Assembly: GCA_031772625.1 (NCBI GenBank)
Contig: CM062815.1
Location: forward strand, 119,048,989 to 119,112,988
Origin: Pinus tabuliformis
Taxonomy: Eukaryota > Streptophyta > Pinopsida > Pinales > Pinaceae
DNA: 64,000 bases
Reading direction: 5' to 3'
Within the stretch, counting starts at the first letter, position 1. Each line of letters starts with the position of its first letter. Position numbers and translations under genes: made by a program. Below are positions 1 through 12,200 of this stretch, in pieces. The notes under the pieces are model-generated. The model saw only the letters and a list, made by a program, of their open reading frames with translations. It searched no databases and was not told the DNA's origin.

Positions 1-730
1 TTTTGGCTATTGGAGACTAGCTTTTGTTGTGGAGACATCATTTGGGGATTGAATGAAGGCATGTTCTTGGATATATTGTGAGTATTTTTTTATATCTTTT
101 ATGGTTATGAATGTAATGGAATATTGTTAGGGTTTCTATTTTCCTTGCCTAAATTCATAAGTTTTTATGAAATTCTTGGTAGTTATTGCATGCTTAACCT
201 TGTATCCTTGAACTCCCTAGAAAACCTCCAAGAGAGCCTTTTTCTAGTGAATTTTGCCACTCATAAAATGATAGCTAGGGTTACGAAGTGAAAGCTAGGG
301 TTTTCCCCTTACTCCCTTCGAAGATTTGATATTTCCATGCTTAAAGTTCCTGAAACTCCATCACACAAGTATGAAAAAGGCACAAGCAACCCTCTTGATG
401 ATCAAAAACTCTAAAACTTTATCTTTTCCCTCTCTTTTTCTACTTTCAACCTTCATGATAAGTCGATAGAGCTAGGGCTAAGGACGAATTCAACTAGGGC
501 TTGAAGTATTGAAACGTTGGAGCTGATTTGGCACTCTCCCACCTTGCTTGACCTCACAAACTCAAAATCTAGCATATTGCATGGTAAAAGTGCCTCATTA
601 AGGCTGATGTCATCAACCCTAGGGAATTTAAGGCCTTACAAAAGCCTAATTCTATACAAGGATTCAACTTATGGCTACTTGAAGGTTTGTCACTCCATTG
701 GTTGATCATAACTTTTAAAGCGAACCTTTT
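1..730. other. unassigned AT-rich repeat-like DNA
   Basis: No convincing gene is visible. The text is AT-rich with runs such as agctagggtt and a 62-codon open frame at 517-705 that matches no family I know. The style resembles leader or LTR debris of plant retrotransposons, but no boundary, primer site or target duplication can be shown. Confidence 0.3.
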
Positions 731-920
731 CCCTCAGTGTTCCACGGGGACTCGCCCCCCCCCTAGGGGTCTAGTTTCCTCGCTCCCCCGCGCTCCGGGG
801 ACTTGGGGACGAGTAGGGGACGTTTCCCCACGCTCCCAAAATGGAGGAAACTCAGGGGGACGTGCCAGGGAAACGTTTCCCCTCCCTGAGGGGACGTTTC
901 CCCACGCTCCCAAAAAAATG
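731..920. repeat. GC-rich island with GGGGACGTTTCCCC units
   Basis: A sharply GC-rich island in AT-rich surroundings. The 14-mer ggggacgtttcccc occurs at 816-829 and again at 890-903 (74 bp apart), each followed by acgctccc and a short A run. A related palindrome gggaaacgtttcccc lies at 868-882. The units are nearly self-complementary and could fold back. Similar islands occur near 2.0, 15.8, 19.0 and 19.4 kb. Which transposon family they belong to is not clear. Confidence 0.6.
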
Positions 921-1426
921 GCCTTGCTTAAAATTTATGATTTAATAGACCTAAAGTGGTACAAAGCTACTCATGTTCTGTATGGGGATAACGTCTTGTG
1001 CTATCTTTTGGTTTCAACTAGCGTTATTTTAAAGGGTCAGTATCATGGAAATTTGCTGGACCATATAGCACGTACATGAATTTTCCCTTTTAAAACTTCT
1101 TTTTTTCTCAAGTGATGGCTGGATTACAGTGGGGAGATAACTGGAGTGACAGGCAAAGAATATGAGACATTCAGTTTGTGTTTTTAATTTGCATGACATT
1201 TGACATACAAACTATGGAAGCAGCACCTATGTCATGTGGGAAATAATTGGGTGGACTATAGACTAACATGTGTTTACTGCAAGCATGACAAAATACTATG
1301 GGCAGCAAGAAATCTCAGGAACTGTTGTTATATATGAATTTATACAGTTACAAAATTTACACAAATCACAATTGCTCAGCTTGAATTCTCAGGTCTGAAA
1401 ATTATTTTCACCCTTGAAATACACTG

Positions 1427-1793
1427 CTAGTTTGAAGTTTTAACTGCATGGCGTTGCTCTAATAAGGTAGACAAATTATCCATGCCATCGTTGGTCACCC
1501 AAGTTGGTTCGCAGATGGTCATCCTGCAGTCAATGTCATTTGATAGTAAACTGTCAGAAACTCTTTCATGTGATCTTCTCATCTCTCCTGGAACTAAAAC
1601 TCTTCTTTCAGCATATGGTGTACTGTCTATATTATATATAATATAACAAACTTTCTAGCTGTTGGATCCAATACAGCTGGACAACCCATTGTAGTTTCCC
1701 CTTCTACTGCCAATGCAGTGTTCCTGATCTGTTCATTTACCTTTTCACAGAATTCAGTGGCTACCTTATCAAGCTGAAGCTCTCCCTCTGTCT
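1427..1793 (-). pseudogene. unrecognised coding-like remnant (3' end of a gene?)
   Basis: On the minus strand two blocks read as ordinary protein. The first (about 1790 down to 1650) begins EGELQLDKVATEFCEKVNEQ, after a possible splice acceptor (tttggttagacag). The second (about 1632 down to a TAG at 1427-1429) begins DSTPYAERRVLVPGEMRRSH and ends LLEQRHAVKTSN. The composition is unlike gag-pol or LINE protein. The two blocks lie in different frames, separated by a short AT-rich stretch too small for a normal intron, so this is probably a decayed gene piece or pseudogene. I do not recognise the family. It could also be the last exons of a gene lying further right on the minus strand, but it does not resemble an ARF C-terminus. 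Confidence 0.4.
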
Positions 1794-1984
1794 AACCAAA
1801 ATCTAAATTAGAATTTGACCAAGCTGAATTAGAATTTTAAATTTATTATTTTATATGATATTATAAATTTGGATAATGTCAAATGATATTCATATCAATG
1901 ATCATGCTTTGCATCTTTTCAATTCAAACCAAATTGTCATAGTGGACTCAATTAATAAATTATATTTTATATTTATAAATTTTT

Positions 1985-2110
1985 AAGACCCTGACGCTCC
2001 CCCACGTTTCCTAAAAAATGGTAGGGAGCTTTTGCATAGGCCGCTCCCGCGCCTCCTCGCTCCCTCGCCTCCTCGCTCCCTCGCCCCCTCGTCCCGGAAC
2101 CTTGGTGGAA
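1985..2110. repeat. GC-rich island, CTCGCTCCCTCGCC-type repeats
   Basis: The second GC-rich island. It contains gacgctcccccacgtttcc, and then a short tandem of cctcgctccctcg units near 2055-2090. It shares the cacgtttcc and cgctccc words with the 731-920 island and has the same ctggaaccttggtgg-like exit, so both are probably copies of one old dispersed repeat. Confidence 0.5.
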
Positions 2111-3040
2111 AATTGTTTTCCCTCTACTTGTATGCCTAGATGTACCAATATTGAGTTATATCTTGAAACCCTAGGCTTCAAGCCCTATTTCCTAGGCTTT
2201 TTCATTGATATGTCATTCCTTATTACAAAGAATTGTACTTGGTTTCAAGTGAGAAGTACCTTTATCAAGCCTCCTAAGTATCACCTTGATCCTATCAACC
2301 TAGAATACCTTTAGGTGATCTATACTAGGAAGCCTCCCATGTGGTAAAATTCCACTAAAGAGAAAGAGGTGGAGTGCTTAGGTGACAGTGGCATCCACCT
2401 CATTGTTGTGTCTTAGTCTGGTTCTTGCCTTGTGAGGCCTCTAACAAGGCCCGCTAGATTTTGAGGCAACAATTATCAACCCCCTGCTTGTATCGTTTCC
2501 TTGTCAAATCCAACCAACCTTCTCTGCATTGCTTAATTGTGTTAAATTTTGAACCCACTAACCTGGTTATTTATTTCCTAGCAAATTTATCACACATGTA
2601 CTAAATAAAAGCACGACGGTTATAGAGCATCATTTGTATCCATGGGCACATTCAGCACCCATAGAGCTCCTATGTTGTGCCCTATATTATTTATGGGATG
2701 ATGCACCTGAACCAACATGCCCCCAACTAGCTTAACAGTACTATAGGGTCAAGCAGTTGATCCAAGGCCTAGATGAGATTTGTCTCATACCTTGGGGCAT
2801 GGGAGGGCTGGCACCATCTTCAGTGTTCTCAACGCTATAGCAGAATTAGGCATTCACAACACCAGGCGACCCACGAGACCCATTTTGTGCTCCAAACCCA
2901 AAATTGGGGCCCACAGAATGATTATAATTTATGACAGAGATCTAGGGGCCAACCCCTAGAAGTTGATTTTAGAGGGCTTCTACACAAGTCAAGGCACCAT
3001 TTGTCCTCAACACAAGCCCTAGGAGGGCTCACACTAGCAT
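2111..3040. repeat. old dispersed repeat (diverged copy near 4.9-5.26 kb)
   Basis: Parts of 2380-2520 (dispersed words such as cattgttgt, ccttgtgagg, gctagattttg) recur in the same order at 5120-5260 with many changes. The two stretches are therefore diverged copies of one repeat. No open frame in either matches a known protein. The remainder of the stretch shows nothing recognisable. Confidence 0.35.
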
Positions 3041-3479
3041 GACATCGACATTCTATCTACTTAAGTTCACATGTGTGGTTAACATTAGTTTTATTTCACA
3101 AGCTATTGGGTCATCTTGTGACCTAACACACTTTTCTCATGTTGTAGAGGGGCTTGTAGGCAAAAAGGAAACTTGACCTCCTCATATAGATAGAGAAGGC
3201 CTCATTGTAACTTCTCATCATGACACACTTGGAAATTTCGGCCTCTCTCTCTAGAGAAATTTTGGCCCTCTTTTCTTGTGGTAGAGATTGGATCTATAAA
3301 TGCACTTTGATATTTGGAATTGATTTTGGTTATCTTTGGAGCAAATGGATGGAATCTTTTCATGTTATCATGTAAGTGTACCTAATTGTTGAATATGTAT
3401 TTTCTTCACGTCTAATGTGTTGATTTTTCGAATTCTTCTAAATTGATAATTACTTTGAATGGTTTAATCCTTTTCACAT

Positions 3480-4120
3480 TCATATTCATTATTAAGCAAT
3501 TACACAGAATACATCAATAGTAGAAACAGTTATGACAGCAGGATCATAAAGAGACAGCCAAACAAGAGACACAAATATTTTTACTCTAGGAAAACCCACT
3601 TGGGGAAAATCCTAGCAACCTTTTCCTTAGAGAAATTATTCAATTCAACAAGAGATACAACTGACCTTTTCTAGTCAAAAATAAAGTCAAACAAACCAGC
3701 GAGATAACCTTGGTCAAACTATCTTTTTATCAAAGTCAAAATGTTGCCCAATAGACTTGCCTTGATCTGCTCTATTAGGGCCGAATTTCAGCCTTCCTCT
3801 GTACCCAGAAAAACTCGGACTTGCTGCCCAAATATGCCCATAAACTCAGCGACACATGCGAGGTCAACAGAGAGGTAAAGTCCACATGTGCAAGGTCAAT
3901 TTGAGAGAGAAGATGTTGGATTAGTCTTCATCCTTCTTGTCCTTTTCTCCTTTGCTCAGGTCAGAAGATACTATGTCTCGTGTGTGTGATCGAATATTGC
4001 CCAGTATGAGGTCGAATGCCATATATATAGACTTTTTGGGAGGCCCTATGGGTGTCACAACAAGTTGGGCCGACTTGATCATGTGGAGGGCCAACTTGAC
4101 CTTCTAGGAGCCAAAATATT
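3480..4120 (-). mobile_element. LTR fragment, minus strand, family unknown
   Basis: Read on the minus strand this stretch has a TATA-like box (about 4029-4020, tatatata), then about 350 bp rich in TTGAC words. It then has a plant LTR U5-like segment with gattttccccaagtgggttt near 3590-3620 and a tail near 3540. That order (TATA, leader, bracket-like T-rich and G-rich words) is what I would expect from the R-U5 part of a retrotransposon LTR. No terminal TG/CA pair, target duplication or partner LTR was found, so it is called a fragment. Confidence 0.4.
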
Positions 4121-6070
4121 CAAATTTAAAAAATCAAAATTCTTTATTTTGAAATCGACAAGAACATGTCTTGTATTTATTATTATATATATTTTTAAGG
4201 GCTAAATTATTAATATGAAGACTGAACATAGCTACAAAAATCCAACCTAATGTATGGAATAATGTTGATTCTAGGTTATGCTAATTGTGCCCTAATTTGT
4301 TGAAGATATATTTAATGCTATCTAGATGATCTATTGCATGCATTACTCATATAACATGTGAATGAATTGTCCTATTGGTGAACTCCTAGTAGCTCTCCCA
4401 TGAAAAATCCATTATCCATTGCATAGGTAATTGTTGAAATTTTGGTTGCTAGGGCATCAAAATCTCGGCCTCCTTGGAAACTTATTGGCTGACCTATCAC
4501 ATTATAGACTCCACTCACCCAAGAATAAGGCACTGGCCCTCCTTTGTTGGTGATCACTTTAACTTTTATCCATAAATTTTCTCTTTTCTTTTTGCCCTAA
4601 TTTGGCCCCTTTAAGGCCAAGTGGCCAATCTAGGGCTTGGTGCAAATTCCTAGGGAAGAGGAATTTTCGGAGTTGGAGAGTCTAAATGCCAAGAGGATAG
4701 TGGTTGCCACAAAATCCCTCTTTTTGGTAGGCATTCACTTCAATTTCGTCCATAAATTTCTTTGCCCTAGTTACTAACCCTAATCTAACCCTAGTTTTGG
4801 ATTTAGCTTCAACTTGGGGGCTTCTTGAGGGTTTCATGAGCCTTGTTCTTGTTGAAAATCATTATTTGAAACCCTTTCTCCTCACTTGGACCTGCGGTCC
4901 CCTCAACTATCAATTCTTAAGCCCTAGGTCTTGGTTTGCTTCTAATTGATCCAAGGAAAGCGTATTGCCTCCTCTTGGAGCCTTGTGCCTAAAATTGTGT
5001 CTTTCCATTGTAGATATCTTTGTGTCACCTCACACCTTAAACCTAGAACACCTGGTAGGTAGCCTTCCACATACCAGGACTCTCCCATCGTTAAAAGCCT
5101 GTAAAGAACAGGGGGTTTTGGTTGTGGTGACAGTAGGCCTCCACCCCATTGTTGTCTCTTGGTCTAGCTTTAGCCTTGTAAGGTGCCCCCCTCTCCAAGG
5201 TCTGCTAAATTTTGCGGTAACCATGCCAACCATTCAGTCTTCTTCAAGTTTTGCATCCTTTAGATTCTTATTCAACATACATAGTAGGTACTCGTCACTC
5301 TCAAGGTGTGGATCTTTTGTTGGGTTTGTGACTGTGGGCAATCTCCACAGTCACAAAATAACACTGATGCCACCAATCAAAAGCTTCAGACGTGTTCCTG
5401 AAAATAAGTGACAAAGGTGGTTCCTTCTAGAAAAGCCACCTTGATAAGATGCACTAAAGATTTATAAGCAAGAAAAACTCCAAGACAACACCCTCACCTG
5501 TAAATAGCATAAAATCAGCCCTAAATCAGCAACCATATCCGTAAAAAAATAGTACCAGCCAGTAAGGCTCTCAAAAGTAGCACCCTATTTGGCTAAGAAT
5601 AGCACAAATGCATCCACAAAAAGTAGCCTCAAAAAACAGCCACAAAGGCAATGCTGTTATTGGGAGAAGATGACCTGATATTATCCTCATAAAAATGCCC
5701 TCTTACTTCTGATTTAACTCCACAATACTACCAGCAACAGATCAGTACTTGTGCAAACCCTGAAATAAGAGATGATCTGCAAAACTATTTCAGCAGCCCA
5801 TAGGTGATTCCTGCTGGTCAAAATATAGAACGGCTAGTGAAGTAAGCCCTGATGGAGGCCTTAAAACTTAGAAAACGTTAAATAAGAAGATGGTTCAAAA
5901 ATCCTAGATCTGCAACTCTTAGGGCAATGTTTCTAGCCAAAAACCTTTGGATCAACTGCAAGGGAGAGGTAAGACACTAGGAAAACACTAGTAAAAAGTT
6001 GTCCTTAAAGGACAGTTCATGCCCTAAGAAAACCATGGGAAGACAATGATGACTTGGAGGGAGGTTCATA
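4121..6070. other. unassigned mosaic of old repeats
   Basis: The stretch includes a 61-codon minus-strand open frame at 4372-4557 (PVPYSWVSGVYNVIGQ near its start) that reads like protein but is not recognised. It also holds the 4.9-5.26 kb diverged copy of the 2.38-2.52 kb repeat. The open frame at 4965-5411 shows no domain. From 5.45 to 6.07 kb the text is A-rich and may be the decayed leader of the LTR element that starts at 6086. Confidence 0.3.
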
Positions 6071-6085
6071 CTCAATCTGATACCA
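6071..6085 (-). other. possible tRNA-iMet-type primer binding site
   Basis: On the minus strand the bases read tggtatcagattgag. The first ten match the usual plant initiator-Met primer site (tggtatcaga). It abuts a TG/CA-style LTR end at 6086 without a gap. The start of the paired LTR was not identified, so this is only suggestive. Confidence 0.4.
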
Positions 6086-6450
6086 TGTTGAGATTCACAA
6101 AAGAGAAAGAAAGAGAGCAAGGATCAAAAGGAACCACCAACAAACCCTAAATCACCAAAAAGAAATGATACACCAACACTAGGGAAAAAGATAAATCAAC
6201 ACTAGTGTGCAATAGAAAGAAACCAGCAAGTGTGTATAGATATAATGTTTCTTGACACGACAATTATGATCTAAACGTAGATAACAAGACACACCAATTT
6301 GAGTCTTCATCAACCACTACTAGGAATATTACAGCCTTACTTGCCAACATCACTCAAGAAATTGTATTTTCATGGTTAGTGGCACTCTTAATACAACACT
6401 ACCTGGAGATGAAATAACATAACATAGATAATTTTATTGATATGTAGCTC
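6086..6450 (-). mobile_element. possible LTR remnant next to a primer site
   Basis: The segment begins tgttgagattcac on the plus strand (so ends ctcaaca on the minus strand) right beside an iMet-like primer site. It is A-rich with purine runs. The far end is uncertain and no matching second LTR was found. It is treated as an old LTR remnant at low confidence. Confidence 0.3.
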
Positions 6451-6689
6451 AATGAGACTCAGAAGTATGATCCAGTAGAGACGTATTGAAGGAGTGCCAA
6501 ATCAACTCTTATAAGCTAAAAAGTAAAGCATACTTCATACGATGATGTACTCAAGGAAAGAGACAAGAAATTATTCATATAATGATGTGCTCGAGAAGCA
6601 CATGTTCTTCATTCCCTTAAGGCCATACAACATTCCAATGGTCAACTTATAGGATTTCAATAGTCAAAAAAATCCATGTGTTCTGAACT

Positions 6690-7035
6690 TTTATTTGGTC
6701 CTCCCTATATACAACAATTGTTCAAGTTGATACAGGTGCATCTCAATTTGAATTAGGAGTTCTCTTAAAGCAAGAAGTCACCCAACATCATATCACTGTA
6801 ACATATAGGTGTCCACGAACCATTTGCCTTTTGAGGTTTCTTTTGGTTTCAAGAACATACCATATGAGTTCCCATTACTCTTCTACCTTAAGAAACTACA
6901 CATGATGCAAAAGAACAAGGAAAAGCTAATATCTCTATACAGAGCTCATCTCACAACCAACTCAAATGCATTCTTCTCCACATACAAGTTAAGGATCTAT
7001 AGGATACATACAGAATTCAATAGCATTTTTTAATA
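6690..7035 (+). mobile_element. decayed Ty3/Gypsy-like pol remnant
   Basis: In the plus direction the text near 6725-6785 reads like the start of a Gypsy RNase H (QVDTGASQFELGVLLKQE, resembling the family's TDASxxAxGAVLxQ segment). A further stretch near 6820-7030 contains PFEVSFGF, similar to the PFEVVYGF words of Gypsy integrases. The remnant is short and clearly broken. It has no visible LTRs and is older than the neighbouring Copia element. Confidence 0.35.
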
Positions 7036-7928
7036 GGACATTGTCTAGCTACATCCAGATAGACAAAGAGGTGAAGAATCAAAACCAACAGCCCCACAAG
7101 TTCAAAGCAATTCATGATAACAATATTTAGATCTATGAACTACCGTTTTTAGAAGAAGAGAAGCAAACGATATGTCCATTAGAGACCATCCCATATTAGT
7201 AGTGACCACTTTCAAAAGATACTCATCCAAACAACAAGGCTACTATTTAACAAGCAAATTTATTTTTAGGATTTTTAGTTCATAAACTACTATTTGATGT
7301 TAGCTAAAGTCATCCAATATGTGCATGGGATTTCATAGTCATAACGTGCTTTGGATGATTCCCATTGCTAATCATATGGCTCTCTTCTTACATGAGCCAA
7401 ACACCGACTTAAAATCCTATTATTAGGGAATTGGGAATGATTCCAAGGGTGGATCTAGAATATTTTGGAGATGATTATCCACTACGAAGCCATAATGAAT
7501 ATGTAGCAAGAAATTTTATGTAAGTTGGCATTTCTTGCTTTCTTCCCCCACCCCCAGGTCGTGACCTCAGCCAACCTTACAAAGTCTCTAGGTCCTTGTA
7601 AAGCATTGTCACCTGATTTATGAATGGTATATTTGTGATTCTCCATTGGAGCACAAATAGTGTTTATAGGAAAAATAGAGCTAAAGTTGAAGTAAATATT
7701 TATTATTGACCATAAATAATATGAGGAACTATGACCATAAAATTAGCTACAGATTATATACTAAAATGTTGTTTCATTGATAAGTAATGAAAACTTCCAT
7801 CACCAATTTGGGCAAGGTTCTTGTAATGTTCAAAGGAAGATATTTACTATGATCAACAAACTAGTCCCAAGTGGCTATAGTAGATATGGTGTTCCATAGT
7901 GTTAATTTTGGCAGCTACGGAGAAATTC
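7036..7928. other. unassigned DNA left of the Copia insertion
   Basis: No gene or clear repeat is recognised. The segment ends in CCTAG at 7929-7933, which is the left copy of the Copia target-site duplication. The sequence continues after the element at 14181. Confidence 0.3.
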
Positions 7929-7933
7929 CCTAG
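7929..7933. repeat. target-site duplication CCTAG (left copy)
   Basis: Five-base duplication identical to 14176-14180, flanking the Copia element. A 5 bp duplication is the normal product of LTR-retrotransposon integrase. Confidence 0.9.
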
Positions 7934-8779
7934 TGTAAAGTTTTGTAGATGTTCTATGCTAAGAGCAATTTCACTTTTCTCACAGCAATCATACAAGTAG
8001 ATAAGCAAAATGCAGATAGAACATATAAGCAGATCTTACAGAAGACAAATCAGAAACAAGAAAAATGTATGTGTTTGTTTCGGCGGTCAACAGGATGCTT
8101 CAACCAGCAAAGTCTCCTTTGGTCAGCCAGACCAGCATGTGTCACAAGTTACAACAACCCTCCAACCAGTAGATGAGTCAACCCAAGTCAGTTCTACAAA
8201 AGTCAATGCTGTCCTGAAAAGTCAACGCAGGGGCAGCAAGCTAAAAGTCAACGCAGCAACAAAACGGTCAACCCTTTGACCTCGATTTTTGTGCCAGGTA
8301 GTATGGCCTTCAAAAATCGAACCTCCCACAAGTTTTCAGCTTGTTTGGACCAAGCGTTGACCAAAGTCAACGCTGGTCAAACTTCTGCGAAACCCTAGCA
8401 GCAGAAAAATCCTCTTCGTCCTTCCCACGTGTGGCTGAAATTCATCCTCCAGGTAGCTCGTACTTTTTAGGATGAGAGAGGAAGATGTGAGTTGTTTTTG
8501 TGATCAAATTCTCTCCAACTTTTCCTGTATATATATATCCATCAATGAGGGTGTGTGACACATCTGTTGGGCATGTGAGCCTACATTACAAAACTGGCTG
8601 ACCTTTGCACATATAATTTATTAAGAATAATAAATTCAAAATATAAGTTCTGCTCATCGGATTAAGACTATTTTTATATGGATTTTACACCTCTCAGAAA
8701 GAGGAATCCAACAAAAATATTAGCCTCTTAATCTGAGCATCAGAACATGGAGTTTGGACCTAGTTGTCCAAATTTAACA
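7934..8779 (-). repeat. Copia 3' LTR
   Basis: 846 bp, starting tgtaaagttttg and ending aatttaaca on the plus strand (TG...CA on either strand). It carries a TATA-like tatatatata near 8527-8540 (minus sense). Between that and the LTR end it has many GTCAA words (TTGAC in the sense of transcription). It is nearly identical to 13337-14175. Confidence 0.95.
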
Positions 8780-8790
8780 CTCCCTCTCAA
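8780..8790 (-). other. Copia polypurine tract
   Basis: Directly inside the 3' LTR the minus strand reads gagagggag before the LTR's TG. This is the usual place and composition of the plus-strand primer of an LTR retrotransposon. Confidence 0.8.
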
Positions 8791-9232
8791 CTAGGGAGAA
8801 CTCCATCTATTAGTGCAATTAACATCGTGAGTCATCCCGCCGAAACTTGCTTTGCTGGCTTCTTTATTTCAGAACAGAAGTGGGTCAGTCACAAAGACAT
8901 CATTCCCCGACTGACATAATCAGTCCAGAGGTCCCAGACCTCACAAATCTTGATCCCAGATCAAGTGGTTGGACCATGCCATCCTAGATAGAGAGTACGG
9001 CAATCTCTGATGCGTCCATCAGTCTTTGCTAATAGTCTCTAGCTTTTCCACACCTCATTGGCCAAATGAGAGGTACTTCCCATGAGCCCTGAACTCAATG
9101 GGTAGGATGCATACGGGGCACAGATTAAATGAGTGGCGAACCAGCTCAATAATCACAAGGGTGGGGCAGAAGCATTATGAGTGCTTATAGCTCCGAGAAG
9201 CTATCCCCAAAGCCCCCCAGAGCTCCCAGAGC

Positions 9233-12200
9233 TCATTGTCCAACAGGACCCACATCATAGGGTCTTTCCACGACACCAAGACTCTCACGGAAGGTTAGGA
9301 ACTTGACCTTCCCCAGGGGCTTAGTGAGAATATCCGCGACCTGCTCATCAGTTCCTATATGATCGAGCCTTACGGCGCCTCGCTGTACCATATCCCGGAT
9401 AAAGTGGTACCTGATATCAATATGCTTGGATCGGTCGTGGAACACAGTATTCTCAGTCATACGAATCCCACTCTGATTATCACAGAGTATTACAGTGGTA
9501 TCTAGCACATGTTGGAACAACTCACTAAAGAGCTTCCTCAACCAAACTGCTTCACAACAGGCCATACTAGCAGCAATGTATTCGGCCTCCGCGGTGCTCA
9601 AAGCCACCGACTTCTGCTTCCTGCTCATCCATGAGATCGAAGCAGAACCAAGATTGAAACAGCATCCAGATGTGCTCTTACGATCCACCACACTGCCAGC
9701 CCAATCGGCATCAGTATATCCCCGGAGTATCACACTCCCGGCAGTGTATCTCAGCCCATGGTTTATCGTGCCCCGAAGATATCTCAAAAGATTCTTGGCA
9801 CCAACCCAGTGAAAATGATGAGGCTCAACCATCTGTTGACTCAAAGTATTCACTGCAAAACATATGTCCGGACGGGTGTTCACTAAGAACATCAAAGCTC
9901 CTATGAGTTGACGATACTCAGTAGGATTGGCCAAGATAGGCCCTGCAGCGCTGCCACTCAACTTCTTAAAGTTGAGTTCCATTGGTGTCGACACGGACTT
10001 ACAGTCCACCATCCCAAATCTTTCCAGAAGCTTCACAATATACTTTCCTTGAGAAAGGAAAATCTCTCCAGGTCTCTGCCAGACCTCCAGGCCTAGGAAA
10101 TAGTGCATCAGTCCTAGGTCTTTCATCTCGAACTCAGCAGCAAGCTCCCTCTTACATTGATGAATGAGAGGGTCATCACCTGTCAGGAAGAGGTCGTCCA
10201 CATACAGCACTAGAATGAGAGGCTTTCCTTCCTCAACCTTAAAGTAAAGGTTTGGATCAGCATTGCTTCGAGTGAAGCACAACTTCATCAAGTAACTATC
10301 CATCCTCTCATACCAAGCTCTGGGTTCTTGCTTTAACCCATAGAGGGCTTTCTTCAACCTGCAGACATAAGTGTCTCGATCTTGAACTTCAAATCCCAGA
10401 GGTTGTTCTACATACACCTCTTCCTTTATTGCACCATGCAGAAAAGCAGACTTGACATCCATCTGATGAAGACTCCATCCTTGCGTAGCAACAAGGGCTA
10501 TGATGGATCGGATGGTGGTATATCGAGCCACAGGTGCAAATATATCGTCATAGTCAATTCCTTCCTTTTGAGAGAAGCCACGGGCAACAAATCTTGCCTT
10601 AAACTTTTCAGCACTCCCATCAGATCCATGTTTAATCTTGTAGAGCCATTTAGCGGTGACAACAGATTTGTCCTTCGGTCTCGGGACCACATCCCAGACA
10701 TCATTCTTCATAATAGCCTCATATTCTTCATGCATAGCATCCTTCCAGACTTGATGCTTGATGGCTTCTTCAAAAGATCCAGGTTCAGATTGTATAATAG
10801 TACTCATGGCAGCTAGATACCCTTGGTATCTACACGGCTTCTTGCTTTCTCGGAATGTTCCCCTTGGGGCAGCATGACCCTCAGCATCTTCGAGGGTGTC
10901 CCTGAGCCATGATGGCCTCTTTCCTAGAGAAGGGGAAGGATCAATAGGGTCCATTGGCTCTTCAACATCAGGCATAGTCTCATCCTGGGGTTCTTCCAGA
11001 TTTCCAGGTCTTTCTTCATGGTTTTCTTCAGATCTAGGAAGATCTACTACTTTCTTCAGGGAAGCATCTTCGTCAAAAGTGACATCATGGCTTATCTCTA
11101 CTTCCCTTTGACCAGGTACATAGACTCTATATGCCTTAGAAGTCTCACTGTAGCCCACAAACATTCCTTTCTTCCCAGTAGCGTCCAACTTACTTCTCTT
11201 TTCTTTCGGCACATGAAAATAGACAGGACATCCAAAAATTCTAAAATGTGAGACATCAGGTTTCTTACCAGAGAAAACCTCTTCGGGAGTTTTGGAGTCC
11301 AAAGCGGAATGAGGGCATCGGTTTTGAATGTACACAGCAGTATTTGCAGCTTCTCCCCACAGAAACTTTGGAAGACCCTGGTCACATAGCATGGCACGGG
11401 CAGCTTCCACAATAGTCCTATTCTTGCGTTCAGCAACACCATTCTGCTCAGGAGTATATGCAGTGGTAGTCTCCCTCTTAATGCCAGCTTCTCTGCAAAA
11501 GTCTTTGAACTCATTTGACTCATATTCAGTGCCATTGTCAGTCCTCAAAATCTTGATCTTCTTTCCGGTCATATTTTCCACCAAGGCTTTGAAGGTACGG
11601 AACCACATGAAAGCCTCATCCTTCTTCTTCAAGAAGTATATCCAGGTTTTGCGAGAGAAGTCATCAGTAAATGTCATATAGTAAGAACATCCCCCCAGGG
11701 ATGTTACAGGCAACATACCGGAAAGATCAGAATGGACCAGTTGCAATATCTCAGATGTCTTTGTGACACTTGAGGGGAAAGGTCCCCTTGTATGTTTTCC
11801 TTCAGCACAGCCCTTACATACACCTTTATGATTATTTCCAAGATCAGGCATCCCTGTCACCACCTTCCTTGCTTCGGGAAGAGCCTTGTAATGAAGGTGT
11901 CCAAATCTTCGGTGCCATAGTTCGGTTTGACGGATAGTATCACAAGTCATAGCTCCCAACGGACTCCCTCCAACCTGGTAGAGTGTACCAACTCTAAAAC
12001 CAATTGAGATAGCTTCCTTGAAGCTCTTCTTCCACATGAGTACCTTTCCATCAGAGAAAGTTACATTGAATCCTTTGTCTTCCATGGCAGATACAGACAC
12101 AAGGTTCTTCTTCAATTTGGGTACATAGAGTACATCTTGTAGATGGAGGACTTGTCCTTGAGACAAGTGGAGGGTCACAGTCCCGGTCCCTTTCACAAGA

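Noticed and set aside
7949-8279. Open frames in the Copia LTR repeated at 13352-13675
   Set aside because: They duplicate because the LTR duplicates. No LTR-encoded protein of this kind is known and the sequence has no domain.
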